The notes under the pieces were generated by a model that was not told where the DNA came from, made no database searches, and was given only the letters and a program-made list of their open reading frames with translations. A stretch of 64,000 bases of DNA, taken from positions 141,573 to 205,572 of the forward strand of contig NZ_FNAC01000002.1 of the NCBI RefSeq assembly GCF_900101705.1, read 5' to 3'. The stretch is from Algoriphagus faecimaris (GTDB lineage Bacteria > Bacteroidota > Bacteroidia > Cytophagales > Cyclobacteriaceae). This document shows positions 51,096 to 60,590 of the stretch, piece by piece (position 1 is the stretch's first letter; each line of letters opens with the position of its first letter). Both the position numbers and the translations under genes were made by a program.

Positions 51096-52042
51096 AAAAA
51101 TATTTTGGATTGCTGATTCTATTGATTGGGTTTCAAGCTTGTCAATCTCAGCAATCAAAAGGCGATGGTTCAAATGACGGAACTGGGAAATTAAATCGGA
51201 TCTCGGTTTTCAATATAGCCGATGCCAGGCAGTTTTATACTTGGACCGCTGATCGAATTCCCATGGTTTCCGCGCACAGGGGAGGGCCTTATCCTGGATT
51301 TCCAGAAAATGCGATTGAAACCTTTGAAAATGTACTCATATATACTCCTGCCATTATCGAATTGGATGTGGCAATGACTCGGGATTCTGTATTGGTCTTA
51401 ATGCATGATGATGAGCTCGACCGGACGACCAATGGAACGGGAAAGGTAAATGAAGTGAGTTATGAATACATTCAAAGTCTGTTTTTGGAAGACATGGATG
51501 GGCAATTGACTGATTTCAAGGTGCCAACATTGGAGGAAGCGTTGCTTTGGTCTAAGGGAAAAGCACTGCTTACTGTGGATATCAAGCGTTCAGTGCCTTT
51601 TGAAAAAGTGGTGGAAACGGTTCGTACTACAGAGGCGGTGTCTTATGCTGCCCTGATTTCTTATACTTTTCCAGCGGCCAAGAAACTCCATTCTCTTGCG
51701 CCAGAATTAATGCTTTCGATCACGATTAGGAACGAAGAGGAAATTCAGCGTTTTGAGGAGACGGGTATTCCTTGGGATCGGGTAATTGCATTTACCGGCT
51801 TAGCTGAGAGAAACTGGGAATTCAATGAGCAATTGCATCAAAAAGGTGCCTTTACTATTTTGGGAGTTTTGGGCAACTTGGATCGGAGTGCCATAGCCCG
51901 AGGAGATGAAATTTATGTAAGCTTTATTCAAAACGGAGCCGATATTTTAGCCACAGACCGACCGATAGAAGCTGCTGCAGCGATCCGTGGTCTTGTCCCT
52001 AATCAAAGTTCAAAATCTATATATTTCAAAAATGCTAATTGA
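51092..52042 (+). CDS. Glycerophosphodiester phosphodiesterase family lipoprotein
   Basis: A 316-residue protein with a lipoprotein signal ([14 protein letters not shown]17). The GDPD TIM-barrel motifs are present: [20 protein letters not shown], with the catalytic HR and [25 protein letters not shown] carries the metal-binding Glu/Asp and the second catalytic His, and [11 protein letters not shown] follows. Late motifs include [16 protein letters not shown]. It hydrolyses glycerophosphodiesters to glycerol-3-phosphate at the cell envelope. Its start codon lies at the end of a dispersed repeat. The threonine aldolase gene overlaps its 3' end by 11 bases. Confidence 0.9.
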   Translation: MKKYFGLLILLIGFQACQSQQSKGDGSNDGTGKLNRISVFNIADARQFYTWTADRIPMVSAHRGGPYPGFPENAIETFENVLIYTPAIIELDVAMTRDSVLVLMHDDELDRTTNGTGKVNEVSYEYIQSLFLEDMDGQLTDFKVPTLEEALLWSKGKALLTVDIKRSVPFEKVVETVRTTEAVSYAALISYTFPAAKKLHSLAPELMLSITIRNEEEIQRFEETGIPWDRVIAFTGLAERNWEFNEQLHQKGAFTILGVLGNLDRSAIARGDEIYVSFIQNGADILATDRPIEAAAAIRGLVPNQSSKSIYFKNAN

Positions 52043-53045
52043 TCTGAGAAGTGACACCCTGACCCGACCAAGTCCGGGAATGAAAGAAGCGATGTTTGCC
52101 GCACCTGTTGGAGACGATGTCTTTGGCGAAGACCCCACTGTTAATGCTCTTGAGGAGAAAATCGCCAAACGCTTTGGGGTGGAGGCGGCGATTTTTTGTC
52201 CATCCGGCACGATGACCAATCAGATTGCTATTCGGCTGCATACTCAAATTCAAACTGAGGTCATTTGCCACAAATATTCTCATATCTATCTTTACGAAGG
52301 AGGCGGAATTATGGCTAATTCGCTCGCTTCTGTAAAATTATTGGATGGAAATTTAGGAAAAATTACTGCTGCTCAAGTAGCTGAATCCATCAACCCGGAT
52401 GATGTTCATGCTCCTGAGACAACATTGGTTTCTTTGGAAAATACGATGAACAAAGGCGGAGGGAGCATTTATACCCTCGATGAGGTCAAGCCTATAGCCG
52501 CTCTTTGTCAAGAAAAAGGAATCAAACTTCATTTGGATGGCGCTAGACTGTTCAATGCTTTGGTGGAAACTGGTGATAGTCCTGCCGATTGGGGGGCGCA
52601 TTTTGACACAATTTCGATTTGTTTGAGCAAAGGATTAGGCTGTCCTGTTGGTTCAGTCTTAGTAGGAAGCAAGGCCGATATCAAAAGAGCTAGAAAAGTG
52701 CGAAAGGCATTTGGCGGTGGGATGAGGCAGGCTGGATTTATGGCTGCAGCTGGGATTTATGCACTGGACCATCAGGTAGAAAGATTGAAAGAAGATCATA
52801 TACGAGCCAGAGCTTTGGGTGAAATGCTGAGCAAACTCTCGGTGGTATCGGAGGTTTTTCCAGTATCAACCAATATTGTTATTGCCAGATTGGAGGGAGT
52901 AAGTCCGGAAGAATTCATGAAAAAGCTTTCAGACCTAAGGATAAAATCTGTCAAGTTTGGGAAAGACCTTGTTCGATTTGTGACCCATTTGGATTTTGGA
53001 GACGAGCACTTGGAGGAGTTTGGGAAAAGAATTCAGAATATCTAG
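52032..53045 (+). CDS. ltaE: Low-specificity L-threonine aldolase
   Basis: A 337-residue PLP enzyme that splits L-threonine or L-allo-threonine into glycine and acetaldehyde. [15 protein letters not shown] at the N-terminus, [39 protein letters not shown] and the PLP lysine K200 in [13 protein letters not shown] are all as in the family. The ATG at 52032 is right at the conserved N-terminus; an upstream reading from 51987 would only add sequence shared with the preceding gene. The two genes overlap by 11 bases and are probably co-transcribed. Confidence 0.93.
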   Translation: MLIDLRSDTLTRPSPGMKEAMFAAPVGDDVFGEDPTVNALEEKIAKRFGVEAAIFCPSGTMTNQIAIRLHTQIQTEVICHKYSHIYLYEGGGIMANSLASVKLLDGNLGKITAAQVAESINPDDVHAPETTLVSLENTMNKGGGSIYTLDEVKPIAALCQEKGIKLHLDGARLFNALVETGDSPADWGAHFDTISICLSKGLGCPVGSVLVGSKADIKRARKVRKAFGGGMRQAGFMAAAGIYALDHQVERLKEDHIRARALGEMLSKLSVVSEVFPVSTNIVIARLEGVSPEEFMKKLSDLRIKSVKFGKDLVRFVTHLDFGDEHLEEFGKRIQNI

Positions 53046-53204
53046 TCAAGACAGTATTTGACGCTATTCAAATCCAATCATGCCTGAAAAGGCCATTTTT
53101 ATGCTATTTTTCAATTCTCAAAGGGAAATTAAATCTTAAAGAAAAAATATCCTCATACTCGATACTTTCTGATTTCTTGGCTCTAATCTCTTGCTTCTAC
53201 GAAA

Positions 53205-54467
53205 ATGAATCCAACTCCTCTAGCCGAACGTATGCGTCCCACCCGATTGGAAGACCTGATCGGGCAGGAGCATTTATCTTCCCCTTCGTCTTTTTTGCAT
53301 AAGGCCATCAAGTCTGGAAATGTGCCCTCGCTGATTCTTTGGGGGCCTCCGGGAGTGGGCAAGACTACCATTGCCAATATTATAGCCAATGAAATCAAGG
53401 CTCCTTTTTATACGCTCTCAGCGATCAGTTCGGGAGTAAAGGATATACGAGAAGTCATCGAGAAAGCGAAATTTCAAATGGGTGTGGTACTTTTTATCGA
53501 TGAAATCCACCGCTTTAATAAATCTCAGCAGGATGCACTTTTGGGAGCGGTCGAAAAAGGGATTATTCGACTGATCGGGGCGACGACTGAAAATCCATCA
53601 TTTGAAGTGAATTCAGCCTTGCTTTCCCGCTGTCAGGTATTTACCCTCAATCCACTCGGGAAGACCGAAATGGAGGCGATGATGAAGCAGGCCTTGGAAA
53701 AGGATGTGGAGTTGAAAAAAGTAAGCGTAGAATTACAAGAAACAGATGCCTTGTTGCGGATTTCGGGAGGTGACGGTCGAAAGCTTTTAAACTTGCTGGA
53801 AATAGTGATCGACGGAATCAATGAAAACCCTACGGTAATCACTGACGAAAAAGTCATGAAGATTGCGCAGCAAAAAGTCGCCTTGTATGACAAATCCGGA
53901 GAACAGCATTACGATATTATTTCGGCTTTTATCAAATCCATCCGTGGTTCCGATCCCAATGCTGCCGTGTATTGGCTGGCAAGAATGATCGAAGGAGGAG
54001 AGGATGTGAAATTTATCGCTCGCAGGCTGGTGATTTTAGCATCCGAAGATATAGGCAATGCCAACCCCAATGCATTGCTTTTAGCGACTAATTGCTTTGA
54101 AGCGGTTAAAATCATCGGCTATCCCGAAGCAAGAATTATTCTTTCCCAATGTGTGACCTATTTGGCGAGTTCACCCAAAAGTAATGCTTCTTATTTGGCA
54201 ATCAACAAAGCACAGGCCTTGGTCAAAGAAACGGGAAACCTCTCGGTTCCTTTTCACCTCCGAAATGCGCCGACTAAGCTGATGAAGGACTTGGACTATG
54301 GCAAAAATTATAAGTATGCGCATGATTTTCCTGGGAATTTCGTGAACCAAGAGTTTTTGCCGGATGAAATCAAAAACACTTCTATCTATCAGCCGGGGGA
54401 GAATGCCCGGGAAAACGAACTACGGAAATACCTGTCCAGCAGATGGAAAGGTAAATATGGCTATTGA
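53205..54467 (+). CDS. rarA: Replication-associated recombination protein A (RarA/MgsA)
   Basis: A 420-residue clamp-loader-like AAA+ ATPase. PLAERMRPTRLEDLIGQEHL starts the protein, GPPGVGKTT is Walker A (about 46-54), LFIDEIHRFNK is Walker B with sensor region, and GATTENPSFEVNSALLSR is sensor 1. The C-terminal tetramerisation part (KSIRGSDPNAAVYWLARMIE, SSPKSNASYLAINKAQALVK) is complete. It acts at stalled replication forks. It is monocistronic; about 280 bases separate it from the next gene. Confidence 0.95.
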   Translation: MNPTPLAERMRPTRLEDLIGQEHLSSPSSFLHKAIKSGNVPSLILWGPPGVGKTTIANIIANEIKAPFYTLSAISSGVKDIREVIEKAKFQMGVVLFIDEIHRFNKSQQDALLGAVEKGIIRLIGATTENPSFEVNSALLSRCQVFTLNPLGKTEMEAMMKQALEKDVELKKVSVELQETDALLRISGGDGRKLLNLLEIVIDGINENPTVITDEKVMKIAQQKVALYDKSGEQHYDIISAFIKSIRGSDPNAAVYWLARMIEGGEDVKFIARRLVILASEDIGNANPNALLLATNCFEAVKIIGYPEARIILSQCVTYLASSPKSNASYLAINKAQALVKETGNLSVPFHLRNAPTKLMKDLDYGKNYKYAHDFPGNFVNQEFLPDEIKNTSIYQPGENARENELRKYLSSRWKGKYGY

Positions 54468-54746
54468 TAGAAAATTTGAGATTTATCAAATAATCTTTAC
54501 TGGACAATGAATAAAATGCTTTTAAGATAGAAATTTGGATGTATTAAGATTAGAAGCTCATTTATAAATAAAAATATTAGTTCGAATTACTTTTTTGTTT
54601 CGATAAAAAGTATGTTTTTAGTCCCCAGATTTATGTTAACTGGTAAAAAAGTCTTTTTTTGGCGCTTTTACCGTCCACCATCGGACACAATAAACAAATC
54701 AGGTCGATTTAACGATTATACAACTAAACTAACCATAACTTTTGCT
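54468..54746. other. Intergenic region before the M16 peptidase genes
   Basis: These 279 bases are AT-rich. An open frame runs through the last 135 bases into the peptidase gene, but the product would precede the signal peptide and looks non-coding. I see a small GTCC...GGAC hairpin near 54674-54687 and no clear TAnnTTTG promoter. Confidence 0.4.
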
Positions 54747-56078
54747 ATGAGAAAACTAGCTGCTTTAGGCTTGGTTGCAGGAATGCTTAGTATGCCTGCG
54801 CTTGCCCAAAACAAGATTGACTTCAGGGAATTCACCTTGGATAACGGATTGCATGTGATCATGCACCAGGACAATACTACCCCGATTGTCATTACATCGG
54901 TTTTGTACCATGTCGGTTCAAAAAATGAAAACCCTGAACGAACAGGATTTGCACATTTTTTCGAGCATTTGATGTTTGAGGGCACTGAAAACATCGAGCG
55001 AGGAGAATATATGAATATTATTCAAGGTCGTGGGGGAACGCTCAATGCATTTACTTCTAACGACATTACCTACTATTATGAATTACTCCCGTCAAACGAA
55101 TTGGAACTGGCGCTCTACATGGAAAGTGAGCGAATGCTTCATTCCAAAGTGGATGTCACAGGTGTAGAGACCCAGCGTGAAGTGGTGAAAGAAGAAAGAC
55201 GTCAGCGCTACGAAAATCAGCCTTATGGTACTATCCTGCCTGAAACACTGAAGCGTGCCTATGCCGAGCACCCCTATCAGTGGGCGCCGATTGGCTCCAT
55301 GGATCACTTGAATGCTGCAACAATCGAAGAGTTTCAGCAGTTTTATCAGGATTTCTATGTGCCAAACAACGCCACTTTGACTATAGCAGGCGATATCAGC
55401 TACGAGGCCACCGAGGAAATGGTGAGAAAATACTTCTCAGAAATCCCTAAAGGACAAAAAGAGATTTATAGGCCTAATGTAACAGAACCAAAGAAAACAG
55501 CAGAAATCCGAGATGTGATTTATGACAATATTCAGATTCCGGCGGTAATTCAAGCCTATAACCTCCCTCCTCAAAATCACCCTGATTCCTACGCGCTTTC
55601 TTTACTTTCTACTTATTTGACAGGAGGAAACTCGTCATTAATGACCAAAGAACTTGTGGATAAGCAGCAGAAGGCATTGGCAGTAGCTGCGATACCTTTA
55701 GAATTGGAAGATGGCGGATTGTTTTTAATGTATGGAATCGCCAATATGGGTGTAGCTCCGGAGGTTTTGGAAACTGAAATAGACGCACTCTTGAAGCAAG
55801 TGCAGCAGGAAGGGATTTCTGATCAAGATTTTGAGAAGTTGAAAAATATCACCGAGAATAATATTGTCAGCGGAAATTCTTCAATGGCAGGTATTGCTCA
55901 AAACTTAGCCGAAGCCCATGTGATTTATGGAAACACCAATTATATCAATCAAGTAATGGATGCTTATAGCAAAGTGACTCAAGAGGATATTAAAAGAGTG
56001 GCTAATGAGTACCTAAACCTTGAAGGTAGAGTGGTGCTTTATTATTTGCCCAAGCCACAAGACGCTGCTACTGAGTAA
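54747..56078 (+). CDS. M16 family zinc peptidase, active subunit
   Basis: An exported 443-residue peptidase. The start at 54747 gives a good signal peptide (MRKLAALGLVAGMLSMPALA). The inverted zinc motif HFFEH is at 70-74, with E73 catalytic, and the third ligand is the Glu in REVVKEERRQRYENQ about 75 residues on. A second, non-catalytic M16 domain covers about 200-430 (TIAGDISYEATEEM, NLPPQNHPDSYAL). It pairs with the HXXEH-less M16 gene 26 bases downstream; two-subunit M16 peptidases degrade small peptides in the periplasm. Confidence 0.92.
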   Translation: MRKLAALGLVAGMLSMPALAQNKIDFREFTLDNGLHVIMHQDNTTPIVITSVLYHVGSKNENPERTGFAHFFEHLMFEGTENIERGEYMNIIQGRGGTLNAFTSNDITYYYELLPSNELELALYMESERMLHSKVDVTGVETQREVVKEERRQRYENQPYGTILPETLKRAYAEHPYQWAPIGSMDHLNAATIEEFQQFYQDFYVPNNATLTIAGDISYEATEEMVRKYFSEIPKGQKEIYRPNVTEPKKTAEIRDVIYDNIQIPAVIQAYNLPPQNHPDSYALSLLSTYLTGGNSSLMTKELVDKQQKALAVAAIPLELEDGGLFLMYGIANMGVAPEVLETEIDALLKQVQQEGISDQDFEKLKNITENNIVSGNSSMAGIAQNLAEAHVIYGNTNYINQVMDAYSKVTQEDIKRVANEYLNLEGRVVLYYLPKPQDAATE

Positions 56079-56104
56079 TTGTTTCATCTAAAACTAAAAA
56101 TCAA

Positions 56105-58147
56105 ATGAAAAAAATCATAACAACATTCATATTTGGGCTCTTGGCTGTAGTTGTTGCCTTTGCTCAAGTCGATAGGAGCCAACTACCTGCTTCTGGCCCT
56201 GCACCTGAGATCAAAATCGGGGATGCAGAATCATTTACATTAGATAATGGACTCAAGGTTTTTGTCGTAAATAATGATAAACTACCTAGGGTATCCTTTT
56301 CTTTGGTATTGGATAGAGATCCACTTTTCGAGGGAGAGAAAGCAGGTCTTACCGGATTTGTAGGGCAAATGCTCACTGCTGGAACTACAAGTCGAACCAA
56401 AGATGAAATTGACCAAGAAGTTGATTTTATCGGAGCGAGTCTTTCTGCATCTTCTACTTCAGTGTTTGCTTCTTCTTTGAAAAAGCATCAGGATAAAGTA
56501 TTGGAGTTAATGACAGATGTCTTGTATAATCCATCTTTTCCCGCAGAGGAAATGGAAAAAATACAAAAGCAGACCTTGACAGGATTGGCTCAAAGCAAGG
56601 ATAATCCTGATGCAATGTCAAGTAGGATGATTTCAGCTATGGTATATGGCAAAGACCATCCATACGGTGAGGTCCAAACTGAGGCGACTGTAAAAAACAT
56701 TACAACGGAAGATGTTAAAAACTACTATCAGACTTACTTCAAACCCAATATTGCTTATCTCGTCATTGTGGGTGATATGACCTTAAGCGAAGCTGAAAGT
56801 GTGGTGGGTAAATATTTCTCTAAGTGGGAGTCAGGCGATGTGCCTACATTCGAATACCCAACTCCAAGCAGGACTGCTTCCAATAGAGTAGGACTTGTAG
56901 ACAGAAGCTCCTCTGTACAGACCGTGATCAATGTAGCTCAGCCAGTACAGCTTCAGTTGGCGGATGAGGATTATCTGCCGAGTAGGCTGCTCAATCAAGT
57001 TTTGGGTGGAGGATCTTCGTCTAGATTGTTTGTGAATTTGCGTGAAGATAAAGGCTATACCTATGGCGCTTATTCTTCTATCGGTTCAGATCGATTGATT
57101 GCTAGATTTTCGGCCAACGCTTCTGTTAGAACGGAAGTGACTGATTCTGCAATAGTGGAGATGCTCTATGAAATTGAGAAAGTGGTAAATGAAGGCGTGA
57201 CTGAGGAAGAATTGGCAAAAGCAAAAGCAAACCTTTCCGGTTCTTTTGGAAGATCGTTAGAAAGCCCCGCGACTATTGCGAATTTTGCATTGAATATTGA
57301 GCGATATAATCTGCCTAAAGATTTCTATGCGACTTACCTTCAGAAGTTGAATGATCTTAGCGTTGAAGATATCAATGCAACTGCCAAAAGGTTGATCGAT
57401 CCGAGCAAGCTTTACATAACGGCGGTAGGAAATGGTGATCAGATAAGAGAAAAGCTAGAGAAGTTTGGTCCCGTTACCCTCTATGACAACATGGGCTTTG
57501 AAGCGAAAGAACTTACAGCTGATGCGGATGCAACAGCCGAATCTGTCATCGCGAAATACTTGGAGGCAATAGGTGGAGCAGAAAAGGCTCGAAACATCAA
57601 AACAACCAAAATGACCATGGAGGCAGAAGTGATGGGGAATAGCCTAAGTATAGATGCCGTTTACGATGTAAATGGTAGATACGGTCAGAAAACATCAGCC
57701 ATGGGAAATGTCATTCAAAGTACTACCATAATCGGCGATGAGGGTTCAGTCTCCGTTCAAGGTCAGACGATGGCTATACCTGCGGAGCAGTTTAATATAG
57801 CTAAGATCAACTCTTACTTATTCCCTGAAGCGCTTTATGAAGATTTAGGTTACTCTTTGCGATTAGAAGGCCTTAAGGATGTGGAAGGCACCGCGGCTTA
57901 CAAGCTAGTGATGGTCGCAGAGTCAGGAGCCGAGTTGATTAACTATTATGATCAAGCTACTGGCTTGAAGATAAAAAATGAAAACCCGGTATCGGGGGAT
58001 ACATTCTTCTCAGATTATCAAGAGAAGGAGGGGGTATTGATTCCCATGACTTGGACTATCAAGTCGGCAATGATACCTGTACCATTGGAGGCGAAAATAT
58101 CCAACTTGGAAGTCAATCTTCCCTTGACTGACGAGGATTTTAAATAA
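56105..58147 (+). CDS. M16 family inactive partner with C-terminal LolA-like domain
   Basis: A 680-residue exported protein (signal peptide to about AFAQ, 21). Residues about 40-460 comprise two M16 domains, but the HXXEH position reads GLTGFVGQMLTAG, so zinc and catalytic residues are absent; the second domain keeps the RLFVNLREDKGYTYGAYS substrate-binding motif. From about 480 (VIAKYLEAIGGAEKARNIKT) the chain resembles a LolA/LolB-type lipid-binding beta-sheet that ends near residue 680. It follows the active subunit by 26 bases and ends at a terminator, so the two are expressed together. Confidence 0.87.
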   Translation: MKKIITTFIFGLLAVVVAFAQVDRSQLPASGPAPEIKIGDAESFTLDNGLKVFVVNNDKLPRVSFSLVLDRDPLFEGEKAGLTGFVGQMLTAGTTSRTKDEIDQEVDFIGASLSASSTSVFASSLKKHQDKVLELMTDVLYNPSFPAEEMEKIQKQTLTGLAQSKDNPDAMSSRMISAMVYGKDHPYGEVQTEATVKNITTEDVKNYYQTYFKPNIAYLVIVGDMTLSEAESVVGKYFSKWESGDVPTFEYPTPSRTASNRVGLVDRSSSVQTVINVAQPVQLQLADEDYLPSRLLNQVLGGGSSSRLFVNLREDKGYTYGAYSSIGSDRLIARFSANASVRTEVTDSAIVEMLYEIEKVVNEGVTEEELAKAKANLSGSFGRSLESPATIANFALNIERYNLPKDFYATYLQKLNDLSVEDINATAKRLIDPSKLYITAVGNGDQIREKLEKFGPVTLYDNMGFEAKELTADADATAESVIAKYLEAIGGAEKARNIKTTKMTMEAEVMGNSLSIDAVYDVNGRYGQKTSAMGNVIQSTTIIGDEGSVSVQGQTMAIPAEQFNIAKINSYLFPEALYEDLGYSLRLEGLKDVEGTAAYKLVMVAESGAELINYYDQATGLKIKNENPVSGDTFFSDYQEKEGVLIPMTWTIKSAMIPVPLEAKISNLEVNLPLTDEDFK

Positions 58148-58170
58148 GCACAATCGGCATACTTTCATAT

Positions 58171-58202
58171 GGGGACGCGGAGGTACACCGTCCCCTTTTT
58201 TT
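58171..58202. terminator. Terminator after the M16 operon
   Basis: GGGGACG and CGTCCCC form the stem, followed by a run of ten Ts. The stop codon of the convergent M61 gene overlaps the T-run. Confidence 0.9.
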
Positions 58203-59843
58203 TTACTCACTCCATAAGTTTCTTAATTCATTTTCTACCTCAGTTGCCTTTAGGAAATAGATGGGATAAAAGTTGGCCTTTACTTTGAAGTCAAAATCCA
58301 GTACTTGCCCATTTAGTCTTTCGATAGATATTTTAATTTTTTCCTTTTCTTCTACTTGTGTGATTTTATCACCTATCATCAGATGGGGATAGGCAGGGCT
58401 CTCGGGATGTATTTTTTGTATTTTATTTTCCGTATATAAGATTCCTAGGTTTCGACAAATAGAATCAGGGTTAGGTTTAGTCTCAAGAGAGATTCCTAGG
58501 TAGGGGAGTATTTCCTCTAGTTCTTTGAGAATAGATTCATTTCCTCCAATAAATCGCTTGTAGAAATCGTTACTTTTCCATTCTTTACCGAACTTAGTTA
58601 TGACCCGCCAAAAAGTCCCCTCTTGATAGCTTCTCTGTCCATATCGGAATCGATCATAGGCATGTTTCATTACTTTGGCCAAAGAAGAGCCTGACTGGTG
58701 AAGGTGGATATCAATTGCCCAAGCAACCAATGAGCCGTTGGCGTAGATGTTTTGTTTCTTATCTGGAATACCCGCCTGATAGCCGTCTAACCATAGGTCA
58801 AAGGATGACTCCAGCAGATTTTGATTTTTCCAGCCGAAATCTCGAGAAACGCGATTGATCGTTTTCTCTATTTCTCCGAAATATTCCTCTAGACTGAATA
58901 TTTTTGATTTTAATAGATACAGGTCTCCCATATAGGTGGTGATTCCTTCTAGAATCCACCCGGATTTTGTGTAGTTTTCTTTCGAAAAATCGTAAGGAAA
59001 CAAATCTCTAGGACGTATACTGCAGACATTCCATGCATGGTAAAATTCATGTGAGGTCACTCCTATGAGTTCCATCATGGAGGACTTTTCTTTCAATTTG
59101 TCTGCTGGGCCAAAGGTGATGACAGTGCCTTTTTTATGCTCGACTCCATGGTAGTGAGTGTAAGGAAGAAGCTGGTAAATGAAATGGTATTCATTTTCAG
59201 GGAATCCCCCGAAGTCATTAAGTTGCTTTTGGAGGAAGCTGTTCAAGGTGTCTAAAAATGATTTTTTCTCAAAAAACACTTCTCCATGAAACCAGCAATG
59301 TATCATCACTTCGCGAAGCGGTAGTTGCCAGTGTGTTAATTTTTTGGCAGCAAGTAGAGTAGAGTCTGCCACTTCTTGGAAGTTGATAGCTTCATATTTT
59401 CGATTGGAGATTTCGGGTAGGGTGCAGATTTGCTGGGAAAAACCTTCAAGGTCAAACTGAAAACTGTAAGGTCCGAGAGCCGCCCCTTTCACCTCAAAAC
59501 AGCAATTGACTAGATTGAGATAAACTTGCTGGTCATCCACCCAGGAGGAACCTGCATCCATTTTTCCTGCAAAAAATTCATAATGGATTTGATATTTCCC
59601 GACTTTCGTTGCGTTAAAAGTCCAGCAGTCTTTGGTGGTTTTTTCCCAAAACAAAGCCTGGCCATCCGGTTGAATGACTTGAAAATTTCTAATATTTTGA
59701 GCGTAATTTGCGATCTGATAGCGACCAGCACGCCAGGCTGGTAATTGGAGTCTGATCAAGTTGGACTGGTTCAATATAATTTCCAGCTTAATTTGGGTGA
59801 ATTGGCTGGTGGGGCAGTGGCAAGAAATGGTGTATTCAAACAT
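58203..59843 (-). CDS. M61 family (glycyl aminopeptidase-like) metallopeptidase
   Basis: A 546-residue peptidase. An N-terminal beta domain (about 1-150) precedes the gluzincin core: VTSHEFYHAWNVCSIRPRDL contains HEFYH with its two zinc ligands and catalytic Glu, and EGITTYMGDLYLL carries the third ligand. The M61-specific RSYQEGTFWRVITKF region follows. A PDZ-like domain (IYTENKIQKIHPESPAYPHL, MIGDKITQVEEKEKI) closes the chain. There is no signal peptide at this start, unusual for the family, so it may be cytosolic. It is monocistronic. Confidence 0.9.
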   Translation of the reverse strand: MFEYTISCHCPTSQFTQIKLEIILNQSNLIRLQLPAWRAGRYQIANYAQNIRNFQVIQPDGQALFWEKTTKDCWTFNATKVGKYQIHYEFFAGKMDAGSSWVDDQQVYLNLVNCCFEVKGAALGPYSFQFDLEGFSQQICTLPEISNRKYEAINFQEVADSTLLAAKKLTHWQLPLREVMIHCWFHGEVFFEKKSFLDTLNSFLQKQLNDFGGFPENEYHFIYQLLPYTHYHGVEHKKGTVITFGPADKLKEKSSMMELIGVTSHEFYHAWNVCSIRPRDLFPYDFSKENYTKSGWILEGITTYMGDLYLLKSKIFSLEEYFGEIEKTINRVSRDFGWKNQNLLESSFDLWLDGYQAGIPDKKQNIYANGSLVAWAIDIHLHQSGSSLAKVMKHAYDRFRYGQRSYQEGTFWRVITKFGKEWKSNDFYKRFIGGNESILKELEEILPYLGISLETKPNPDSICRNLGILYTENKIQKIHPESPAYPHLMIGDKITQVEEKEKIKISIERLNGQVLDFDFKVKANFYPIYFLKATEVENELRNLWSE

Positions 59844-59888
59844 AGGTGAAAATTAACAGGTTATTCTCGGATAATTATAGTAGAGTAG

Positions 59889-59919
59889 TTTGTATTTCAG
59901 AAAACGCTGCATATCTTTG
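59889..59919 (+). promoter_or_regulatory. Strong promoter of the rpmH operon
   Basis: TTTG at 59889-59892, a 19-base spacer, then TATCTTTG at 59912-59919 followed by C match the Bacteroidota consensus completely. It lies 67 bases before the rpmH start. Confidence 0.88.
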
Positions 59920-59986
59920 CAGTCCTTTTTGGAGGTTAAGTCCAGAGGAACAAGTTAAGAAAGCAATTAGATAAAGATATTCGATC

Positions 59987-60145
59987 ATGAAAAGAACATT
60001 TCAGCCTTCCCGCAGAAAAAGAAAAAACAAGCACGGATTTAGAGAAAGAATGTCTTCTGCAAACGGTAGAAGAGTTCTAAAGTCAAGACGCGCTAAAGGA
60101 AGAAAAAAATTGAGCGTTTCTTCTGAAAAGACCCTGAAGAAGTAA
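59987..60145 (+). CDS. rpmH: 50S ribosomal protein L34
   Basis: A 52-codon gene, with the classic [20 protein letters not shown] start and an [18 protein letters not shown] tail. The tail is slightly longer than in Proteobacteria, as is usual in Bacteroidota. It is the first gene after the promoter at 59889 and 46 bases upstream of rnpA, the conserved rpmH-rnpA order. Confidence 0.98.
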   Translation: MKRTFQPSRRKRKNKHGFRERMSSANGRRVLKSRRAKGRKKLSVSSEKTLKK

Positions 60146-60191
60146 TTCTTTAAGGTAGTTTTCGTATTTTCATGCGAATTGACGCCTTGTG

Positions 60192-60590
60192 ATGAATTAC
60201 CGATTCTCAAAAAAAGAGCGATTACACGCTCAGAAATTAATCAAGGAACTTTTTAACGAAGGTTCCTCTTTTTTTTTATATCCATTTAAGATACTCTATT
60301 TGAAGAAAGACAGCTTGGAGTCCCATCAGGTGTTGGTCTCGGTATCAAAAAGAAAAATTAAAAAGGCGGTTCATCGAAATTTTGTCAAGCGAAGGATCAA
60401 GGAGTCTTATCGGCTTAACAAACATTCACTTAAATCCACCAATGGATATGCCCTGATTGGTTTGATTTATGTAAGTTCAGACCTGATAGAATTCCATGAA
60501 ATTGATCAAAAGATCCAAAAAATTCTACCCAAACTCGAGGGTCTTTTGTCACAGGAAAAACAACAAAAAAATGAAGATACAAGCCAATAA
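60192..60590 (+). CDS. rnpA: Ribonuclease P protein component
   Basis: A basic 132-residue protein. FSKKERLHAQKLIKELFNEG at the N-terminus and VSVSKRKIKKAVHRNFVKRR, then IKESYRL, contain the RNR-type helix that contacts the RNA subunit. It helps mature tRNA 5' ends. A GTG three bases earlier is also in frame; the ATG at 60192 is preferred. The gene follows rpmH and overlaps the S41 protease start by 20 bases. The usual yidD/yidC neighbours are absent. Confidence 0.95.
   Translation: MNYRFSKKERLHAQKLIKELFNEGSSFFLYPFKILYLKKDSLESHQVLVSVSKRKIKKAVHRNFVKRRIKESYRLNKHSLKSTNGYALIGLIYVSSDLIEFHEIDQKIQKILPKLEGLLSQEKQQKNEDTSQ

Noticed and set aside
60001..60210. Minus-strand open frame opposite rpmH
   Set aside because: It is a shadow of the L34 gene, whose product is unmistakable.
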